Source: Nanobdellota archaeon (GTDB lineage: Archaea; Nanobdellota; Nanobdellia; Pacearchaeales; GW2011-AR1). From it: 9,774 bases of DNA. The position numbers were made by a program, and so were the translations under genes. The stretch covers positions 1 to 9,774 of the forward strand of contig JAUYDD010000041.1 in assembly GCA_030704765.1 (NCBI GenBank). The letters are read 5' to 3'. This document shows positions 5,651 to 9,774 of this stretch, piece by piece; the first letter of the stretch is position 1, and each line of letters starts with the position of its first letter. The notes beneath the pieces were generated by a model. It saw only the letters and a program-made list of their open reading frames with translations, was not told the DNA's origin and ran no database searches.

Positions 5651-5804
5651 GAGAATTGAAAACCTCATGATTCATCATGTGGTCGTAGCAAATGTTACAG
5701 TTTTCAATTCTCGAGCATCCTAAAAATTTCCGAATCAGAAAAATCGCCGATCAAACTCCATCCTTTAGGATGGAGTAGGCGATTTTTCAGGAAATTTTTT
5801 TGAT
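5651..5804 (+). repeat. Structured repeat type A, copy A2 (complete reference copy)
   Basis: The left domain is a 13-bp stem GAGAATTGAAAAC/GTTTTCAATTCTC (5651-5663 with 5700-5712) enclosing the hairpin CCTCATGA/TCATGTGG (one T-T mismatch) and a loop with AGCAAATGTTACAG. The linker GAGCATCCTAAAAA follows. The right domain is AAAAATTTCC/GGAAATTTTT (5722-5731 with 5790-5799), GAAAAATCGCC/GGCGATTTTTC (5738-5748 with 5778-5788), unpaired ATCAA (5750-5754), and ACTCCATCC/GGATGGAGT (5755-5763 with 5768-5776) with a TTTA loop. It ends TTTTTTTGAT. ATGT (5647-5650) precedes it, as in the other copies. It sits between two same-strand genes and has no coding capacity of its own. Confidence 0.9.
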
Positions 5805-5987
5805 TGTGAAATTTGTATGAAGCTCATAAATTCGCTTTTTTTGAGTGGGTTAGTTTTGTTATTGAAGTCAAGCAAATGAAACTCTCAAATCGCTTTAAGA
5901 TTATTGCACATAACTAATGATGGGAGGATTTTGGTTAGCGAACGTTTCCAAAATTAGAGATGTTCTGTTCTTTCAGTATAGAGAATT
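5805..5987. other. Intergenic stretch after repeat A2
   Basis: I see no gene. An inverted repeat ATTTTGG/CCAAAAT (5928-5934 with 5948-5954, 13-nt loop) lies about 35 nt beyond the stop of the 322-residue gene on the minus strand and may mark the 3' end of that transcript. The rest is AT-rich DNA without clear structure. Confidence 0.35.
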
Positions 5988-6956
5988 TTATTTTTCTTCA
6001 AATCTTTTTGCAAAACTTCCATCTAAAAATTCATCCAGATTCCATGATTTAAAGCTATAAAATGCTATAGCTATATCAGGGCCATGTTTTTGGACCTGCT
6101 GCATTGCTTTATAATCATCAAGATTATATCCCCTAGGAGACCAGGAAACAATGTCATCATTATTTAATCCAAATCTTTCCCTATTTTTATATAAAAAAGA
6201 TTTAACAATTGTTTTTGCAACTAATCCTTCTTCATAATGATATATATGTGCTAATGAACTCAATAGATTAGGGTCTAATCTTTTTTCTTTAATTTCCCTA
6301 TCTTTACAAATTCTCTTTAATCTAGATGATGTAATAGGCTCTAATTGTTGAGATAAAACTTCCATTGCTAATGTTCCGCATTTGCCAATATCATCTTGAT
6401 ATATTCTAAATAATATTTCGCTTCTTTCTACATTAAACCTATTTCCTTGTACAGAATACCCCCTTCTGAATCTAGATGACTTAAGATAATCTTTATTAAA
6501 TGTAAAATCAGCACTTATTCCAATATTAAAATAAACTTTTCCATAAATCACAAATCTATCACCACAATCTTTAACTGGCCTAATAAAAACTTTTTGATTA
6601 AATTGAAAACTTTGTAAAAAAGGATTTTCTTGTGGATTTATAATTAATTCAGGAGTATAAAGAAATCCTTGTGAAACTAATACTTTTAAATAATCTTGAA
6701 GTCCATTTACACAATCTACAGCTATTTCTACAACTTCTTTTCCTTCTAATGGATAATCACTTGGTGTAACATAAAGACTTGGCCCTTTAATATTAGTAAT
6801 AATAACGTCCTTTATTCCACCAAGAGCACTTGATTCAGGAAACAATAATTTGCCTTGTTTAGTTTCTTCTATTATTTCAGATTCTATTTGTTTTATATCT
6901 AATGCCATATATGATTTTGAATCAATTGTTTTAAAAACCTTTGTATTTATTGTCAC
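5988..6956 (-). CDS. Unrecognised 322-residue protein, GTG start
   Basis: I do not recognise a family. It is soluble: no signal peptide, no membrane span. The N-terminal 140 residues look like alternating strands (KDVIITNIKGPSLYVTPSDY, KVFIRPVKDC, RFVIYGKVYFNIGISADFTF). The part from about residue 190 on looks helical and ends in an acidic/aromatic tail (SFKSWNLDEFLDGSFAKRFE). There are only three cysteines, with no metal-binding pairing. The frame opens with GTG at 6956, and a TATA box centred about 30 nt before it supports this start over the first ATG (6908, Met17), which would lie too far from the promoter for a leaderless mRNA. It is transcribed alone, head-to-head with the gene at 7142. 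Confidence 0.85.
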   Translation of the reverse strand: MTINTKVFKTIDSKSYMALDIKQIESEIIEETKQGKLLFPESSALGGIKDVIITNIKGPSLYVTPSDYPLEGKEVVEIAVDCVNGLQDYLKVLVSQGFLYTPELIINPQENPFLQSFQFNQKVFIRPVKDCGDRFVIYGKVYFNIGISADFTFNKDYLKSSRFRRGYSVQGNRFNVERSEILFRIYQDDIGKCGTLAMEVLSQQLEPITSSRLKRICKDREIKEKRLDPNLLSSLAHIYHYEEGLVAKTIVKSFLYKNRERFGLNNDDIVSWSPRGYNLDDYKAMQQVQKHGPDIAIAFYSFKSWNLDEFLDGSFAKRFEEK

Positions 6957-6981
6957 TATTAAGTTACTACAATACCGAAAG

Positions 6982-6990
6982 ATTTAAATA
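6982..6990 (-). promoter_or_regulatory. TATA box for the 322-residue protein gene
   Basis: The plus-strand string ATTTAAATA is TATTTAAAT on the minus strand, centred 30 nt before the GTG at 6956. Transcription should begin within a few bases of the GTG, which is why I chose that start. Confidence 0.55.
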
Positions 6991-7000
6991 CTAGATATCC

Positions 7001-7069
7001 TAATATATATTATCACCTCTTTTCCCCAGAAGAGCGAGGACTTACACTTTTGTTTGACACCGGCTCTTC
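7001..7069. promoter_or_regulatory. Palindromes in the divergent promoter region
   Basis: The 185-nt gap between two divergent genes contains a perfect 12-bp palindrome TAATATATATTA (7001-7012) and an inverted repeat GAAGAGC/GCTCTTC (7029-7035 with 7063-7069). The right half of the inverted repeat overlaps the motif shared with 7552-7569. These could be operator sites or a small transcript hairpin. No protein is encoded here. Confidence 0.35.
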
Positions 7070-7079
7070 GAGGGTTTAA
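7062..7079 (+). promoter_or_regulatory. Shared upstream motif, copy 1
   Basis: GGCTCTTCGAGGGTTTAA lies 80 nt before the ATG at 7142. A near copy (16 of 18 identical) lies 82 nt before the next gene. The GGGTTTAAATA part could itself be a core promoter with a short leader, or the whole motif an activator site. Confidence 0.5.
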
Positions 7080-7112
7080 ATACTTCTTTTAAGTGGTTAC
7101 AAAATAGTAATT

Positions 7113-7120
7113 TTTATATA
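7113..7120 (+). promoter_or_regulatory. TATA box for the gene at 7142
   Basis: TTTATATA is centred 25-26 nt before the ATG at 7142, as expected for leaderless transcription. No Shine-Dalgarno is present. Confidence 0.6.
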
Positions 7121-7141
7121 CTTTGATTTTTTAATAAAAAT

Positions 7142-7528
7142 ATGAAAAAAGTACCTTATATGCCAAAACTTGAAAAAATTGTGGGCCTATTTGAAAGATC
7201 TTATAAAAAATTTCCTTATGGTTTTTGTGTTGAGGCAACAAGGGTGGTTCATTTATTGATGGGTTTAGAAGAAGTTGGAGGAACAAAACCTGACCATATT
7301 CCTTTTCATGCATGCAATTATGATCCTAAATTAGGTGTGTATGTTGACATAACTGCAAGCCAATATTCATATAGTACGGATAAAATTTTAATTTTTAAAC
7401 CTCAATTTAGGATTTTCTATCAAACAGAAGAACATACAAAGAAACAAAAAGAATATGATTCTCCTGAGATGCGTAATGCTGTAAATAGAATTTTGCGATT
7501 AGCAAAAAGAGATCCTTTATTTAGATAG
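7142..7528 (+). CDS. Small protein with possible Cys/His/Asp catalytic set (papain/transglutaminase-like?)
   Basis: This 128-residue cytoplasmic protein has no signal peptide. The pattern FCVEATRVVHLLMGL (Cys29 at a helix start), PFHACNYD (His56) and GVYVDITASQY (Asp69, then Thr71, Gln74, Tyr75) matches the order and local context of papain-fold/transglutaminase-like enzymes, in which Cys caps a helix, His lies on a strand and a y.DlTa.QF-type motif supplies the Asp. The spacing is short (27 and 13 residues) but compatible with a minimal fold. Such domains act as peptidases, amidases or deamidases; no substrate can be named. The C-terminal 40 residues are charged. It shares an upstream 18-nt motif with the following membrane-protein gene, so the two may be co-regulated. 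The enzyme call is tentative. Confidence 0.8.
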   Translation: MKKVPYMPKLEKIVGLFERSYKKFPYGFCVEATRVVHLLMGLEEVGGTKPDHIPFHACNYDPKLGVYVDITASQYSYSTDKILIFKPQFRIFYQTEEHTKKQKEYDSPEMRNAVNRILRLAKRDPLFR

Positions 7529-7551
7529 ATATAGTCTCACAATCTAATATT

Positions 7552-7569
7552 GGCTCTTGAAGGGTTTAA
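7552..7569 (+). promoter_or_regulatory. Shared upstream motif, copy 2
   Basis: GGCTCTTGAAGGGTTTAA lies 82 nt before the ATG at 7634. It matches copy 1 at 16 of 18 positions, with the differences confined to two adjacent bases. It overlaps the inverted repeat at 7560-7589. Confidence 0.5.
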
Positions 7570-7589
7570 TATATTCTGTGTAAACCCTT
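7560..7589. promoter_or_regulatory. Inverted repeat before the small membrane protein gene
   Basis: AAGGGTTTA (7560-7568) and TAAACCCTT (7581-7589) form a perfect 9-bp inverted repeat with a 12-nt spacer, immediately upstream of the TATA box. It could be an operator for a dimeric regulator or the 3' hairpin of the preceding gene. Confidence 0.4.
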
Positions 7590-7598
7590 AAGGAAAAA

Positions 7599-7606
7599 TA
7601 TTTAAA
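7599..7606 (+). promoter_or_regulatory. TATA box for the gene at 7634
   Basis: TATTTAAA is centred about 31 nt before the ATG at 7634, giving a leader of only a few bases. Confidence 0.5.
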
Positions 7607-7633
7607 CAAACACAATAATAAAGAATAAATAAA

Positions 7634-7837
7634 ATGGAACAAAATTATACATCATATGCAAGAGCTGCAGGTGTTGGTGAAAGTAATTTATCTAATCTAT
7701 GTTGGGCAGCAATATTTGGATGTTTAACCTATTTAGCATTGTGCGGATATAATTCTAAACCTAAAGATGAAATTAATACTAAACCTCACTCTGGAATTGA
7801 AAAAGTTATATCACCTGATGAACATATAAAAAAATAA
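7634..7837 (+). CDS. Small single-span membrane protein, unknown function
   Basis: This 67-residue protein has one hydrophobic segment, NLCWAAIFGCLTYLALCGY (21-39), with a short polar N-terminus and a Lys/Asp/Glu-rich tail (40-67). Two of its cysteines lie within the span and one at its start. The basic residues just after the span (NSKPKDE) suggest that the tail faces the cytoplasm. There is no cleavable signal or lipobox. A TATA box 31 nt upstream and no overlapping frame support it as a real gene. It follows the putative Cys enzyme gene with a similar promoter region, but has its own promoter. The function is not recognisable. Confidence 0.68.
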   Translation: MEQNYTSYARAAGVGESNLSNLCWAAIFGCLTYLALCGYNSKPKDEINTKPHSGIEKVISPDEHIKK

Positions 7838-7954
7838 AGAACTTTAATAAGGATTTTCACAATTTGGGTCACAATCTATTCAAGAGTATAATAATTCTAA
7901 ATAAAGGAACAAGATTTCTAAAACTTTTATCTAACTCTATTTTTTCTTCTTAAT

Positions 7955-8150
7955 TTTCAAATCTGGGTTTTATACCCCGAGGCTTTGCCTCGGCAGATTT
8001 GAAACCTTCAAAGTCTTCAGATTTTGAATGGCCCAGAAAAACTTCTGAAAGTTTTTCTTGGAGACTGAAATTGCCGGTCGCGAAGCGAAAAAATTAGCAA
8101 ATACCCCGACCCTTCTGGGTCGGTTGGGATTGCTAATTTTTAGGCAATTT
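7955..8150. repeat. Hairpin array between the small membrane protein gene and aspS
   Basis: Nested inverted repeats cover nearly 200 nt. First is TTTCAAATCTG/CAGATTTGAAA (7955-7965 with 7994-8004) enclosing CCGAGGC/GCCTCGG (7977-7983 with 7987-7993). Then comes AGAAAAACTT/AAGTTTTTCT (8035-8044 with 8049-8058). Last is AAATTGCC/GGCAATTT (8068-8075 with 8143-8150) enclosing TCGC/GCGA (8078-8088), a 12-bp AAAAATTAGCAA/TTGCTAATTTTT (8089-8100 with 8130-8141) and CCGACCC/GGGTCGG (8106-8112 with 8117-8123). The style resembles the A/B repeats (stem enclosing a hairpin, then a compound stem), but the conserved A/B strings are absent. The right arms lie inside the aspS 3' end. It lies between convergent genes, so bidirectional termination is possible. 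The rest of 7838-7954 is AT-rich with no feature. Confidence 0.65.
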
Positions 8151-9560
8151 CTTTATTTTCTTTTCAGTTTTCTTCTCTAATAATTTTGGGGGCAAATCAA
8201 GCTTTATATGAACTTCTTTTAATTGTTTATCATTTAAATCAGCTGGACACTCCAGCATTGTATCTTGTGCACTTTGATTTTTTGGAAATGCAATTACTTC
8301 TCTTATTGATTCAGTTTCTGTTAAAATTTGTATTAATCTATCAAGACCAATTGCAAAACCTCCATGAACAGGTGCTCCATAAGATAATGCTTTTAATAAA
8401 AATCCAAATTTTTGAAGAGCTTCTTCTTTTGAAATTCCAAGAATCTTAAATACCCTTGATTGTATTTCAGGGCTATGGATTCTAATGCTTCCAGATAAAA
8501 TTTCAACTCCATTTAATACTAAATCATATGTCTTTGCTTTAATTGTTAAAGGCTTTTTTTCCAAGTTATTAGAAATATCAGTTGGCATGCAAAATGGATG
8601 ATGGCTAGCATCATATTTTTTTTCTTCCTTATTATACTCAAACATAGGAAAATCAACAATCCAGCAAAAAGCATATTTTTTTCCTATTTCACTTCTAATA
8701 TCTGGTTTATCACTCTTATATTTTTTCATAGCTTCATCATAAGGAATTCTTTTAAAAGGAGTCTTAAGTTCAATATTCATAGTTTCCTTAAAAACATATT
8801 TTAGCATATTTTCAACAATTTTATAAACATCTTCTAAATCTACAAAACTCATTTCAGCATCAATTTGAGTAAATTCAGGTTGTCTATCACTTCTAAGATC
8901 TTCGTCTCTAAGGCATTTTACAATTTGAAAATATTTATCATAACCAGAAACCATTAAAAGTTGTTTATATAATTGCGGGGATTGTGGAAGAGCATAAAAT
9001 TTTCCAGGATTAACTCTTGAAGGAACAACATAGTCTCTTGCACCTTCAGGAGTGCTTTTTCCTAAAAGCGGAGTTTCAATTTCTAAAAATTCTTTTGAAT
9101 CAAAAAAATCTCTCACAGCTTTGATAAATTTATGCCTGAAAATTAAATTTTTCTGCAATTCTTCTCTTCTTAAATCTAAAAACCTGTATTTTAGCCTGAC
9201 ATCTTCATTTACTCCTTTCTCATCTAATTGAAATGGTAATTCAGGGCATAGATTCATGACATCAATATTTTCAATTGCAACCTCGACTTTTCCAGAATAT
9301 AGTTTATCATTTTCAGTTCCTTTTGGGCGAGGATTAACACTCCCTTCAATAGATATGCAAGACTCTTTTGGAAGCTTTTTCACAAGCTCAAACTGGGGAT
9401 GTTTTAAAAAAACCACGCATTGGACTTTTCCATATCTGTCTCTTAAATCAAGAAATATCATTTTGCCATGCTCTCTAGCTACATCTAGCCATCCGCAAAT
9501 CTTTACTTTTTTGCCTATAAGCTTCTCATTCATTTCTCCAAGATTATGTGTTCTAAGCAT
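8133..9560 (-). CDS. aspS: Aspartyl-tRNA synthetase, bacterial type without GAD insertion, probably non-discriminating
   Basis: AspRS charges tRNA(Asp), and in non-discriminating forms tRNA(Asn), with Asp. The 475-residue protein has an N-terminal OB-fold anticodon domain (1-105, GWLDVAREHG...FLDLRDRYGKVQ), then class II motif 1 (FLEIETPLLGKSTPEGARDY, 158-177), motif 2 (CLRDEDLRSDRQPEFTQID, 216-234) and motif 3 (GFAIGLDRL, 401-409). These are bacterial-type sequences, unlike standard archaeal AspRS. The bacterial GAD insertion, about 100 residues, is absent: YKSDKPDIR (281-289) runs almost directly into KKYAFCWIVDFPMFEY, which explains the length. His31 and Gly81 match the residues tied to tRNA(Asn) acceptance in P. 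aeruginosa AspRS. A TATA box sits 24-25 nt upstream. The last few codons overlap a hairpin array. Confidence 0.97.
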   Translation of the reverse strand: MLRTHNLGEMNEKLIGKKVKICGWLDVAREHGKMIFLDLRDRYGKVQCVVFLKHPQFELVKKLPKESCISIEGSVNPRPKGTENDKLYSGKVEVAIENIDVMNLCPELPFQLDEKGVNEDVRLKYRFLDLRREELQKNLIFRHKFIKAVRDFFDSKEFLEIETPLLGKSTPEGARDYVVPSRVNPGKFYALPQSPQLYKQLLMVSGYDKYFQIVKCLRDEDLRSDRQPEFTQIDAEMSFVDLEDVYKIVENMLKYVFKETMNIELKTPFKRIPYDEAMKKYKSDKPDIRSEIGKKYAFCWIVDFPMFEYNKEEKKYDASHHPFCMPTDISNNLEKKPLTIKAKTYDLVLNGVEILSGSIRIHSPEIQSRVFKILGISKEEALQKFGFLLKALSYGAPVHGGFAIGLDRLIQILTETESIREVIAFPKNQSAQDTMLECPADLNDKQLKEVHIKLDLPPKLLEKKTEKKIKKLPKN

Positions 9561-9580
9561 ATTTAATAGAGAAAAAGGAG

Positions 9581-9588
9581 GTTTTTAA
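9581..9588 (-). promoter_or_regulatory. TATA box for aspS
   Basis: Minus-strand TTAAAAAC is centred 24-25 nt before the ATG at 9560, consistent with leaderless transcription. Repeat B2 begins about 45 nt further upstream. Confidence 0.5.
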
Positions 9589-9633
9589 GAGTTTTTGTTA
9601 TTAAAATTTCTTTAATAGCTTTACAGGATTTTT

Positions 9634-9774
9634 AATGTCAGAAATTAAACCACATCTTTTAAGATGTGGATGTTAGTTTGTTTTAATTTCTGAGCATCCT
9701 AAAAACAAGGGCCAATCAAACCACACTCGCCAGCAGGCGATTTTTTAGCTGTGGCAAAAAACCTTTAGGGTGTG
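9634..9774 (+). repeat. Structured repeat type B, copy B2 (cut by window end)
   Basis: It is nearly identical to B1 from ATGTCAGAAATT onward. I see three differences over about 140 nt: GAGCG becomes GAGCA, and in the small hairpin GCCGTGGC becomes AGCTGTGGC (one inserted A, one C to T that leaves a G-U pair). The first stem (9638-9649 with its partner) and the CCACATCTT hairpin are unchanged. It lies upstream of aspS, in the opposite orientation to that gene. The right end is off the window. Confidence 0.87.

Noticed and set aside
5651..5804. Integron attC sites
   Set aside because: The elements lack the R-box AAC/GTT core pattern and the genes between them have their own promoters, unlike cassettes.
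5651..5804. H/ACA-type guide RNA
   Set aside because: Two hairpin domains with a linker recall H/ACA RNAs, but there is no ACA at the 3' end, no pseudouridylation pocket and the stems are nearly perfect; several near-identical copies would also be unusual.
1..9774. tRNA genes
   Set aside because: A read of both strands found no T-arm GTTCRANNC with a matching acceptor stem; the hairpins present do not form cloverleaves.

Overview
The window looks like a piece of an AT-rich archaeal chromosome, most likely a DPANN lineage of the Woesearchaeales/Pacearchaeales type; this placement is inferred, since there is no rRNA. Supporting signs: an archaeal-style GatC, a chorismate mutase domain and a GatA in one tight operon; a bacterial-type but GAD-less aspartyl-tRNA synthetase; a wHTH-MNT/HEPN pair; and TATA-like boxes centred 24-31 nt before the first codon of every transcription unit, which implies mostly leaderless mRNAs.

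Layout. Positions 1-430 hold no convincing gene and are almost entirely hairpins: the 3' part of one structured repeat (A1), a complete second type (B1) and three further hairpins. Positions 537-1461 hold a two-gene plus-strand toxin-antitoxin-like operon (wHTH-nucleotidyltransferase, then HEPN). A perfect 25-bp direct repeat (446-470 and 1597-1621) brackets it, and the bracketed segment also contains a truncated, inverted type A repeat. Positions 4508-1711 (minus) form a five-gene operon with 1-4 nt gaps: gatC, an unknown protein, chorismate mutase, a second unknown protein, gatA. The two unknown proteins appear to be distant paralogues. Next come a metallophosphoesterase (4676-5545, minus), a complete type A repeat (5651-5804), an unrecognised 322-residue protein (5988-6956, minus, GTG start), a small protein with a possible Cys/His/Asp catalytic set (7142-7528, plus), a small single-span membrane protein (7634-7837, plus), a third hairpin array (7955-8150) that runs into the 3' end of aspS, aspS itself (8133-9560, minus), and a second type B repeat that continues past the window end.

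Function. GatC and GatA are two subunits of the GatCAB amidotransferase (GatB is not here). The AspRS has His31 and Gly81, the residues linked to non-discriminating AspRS in Pseudomonas aeruginosa. Together they suggest that this cell makes Asn-tRNA(Asn) indirectly: Asp is loaded on tRNA(Asn) and then amidated.

The strongest unexplained signal is the repeat family. Types A and B differ a lot in sequence but share fold, motif order and short conserved strings, and the two type A copies differ by compensatory base-pair changes. This is what a conserved structured RNA, or a hairpin-dependent mobile DNA element, would look like.
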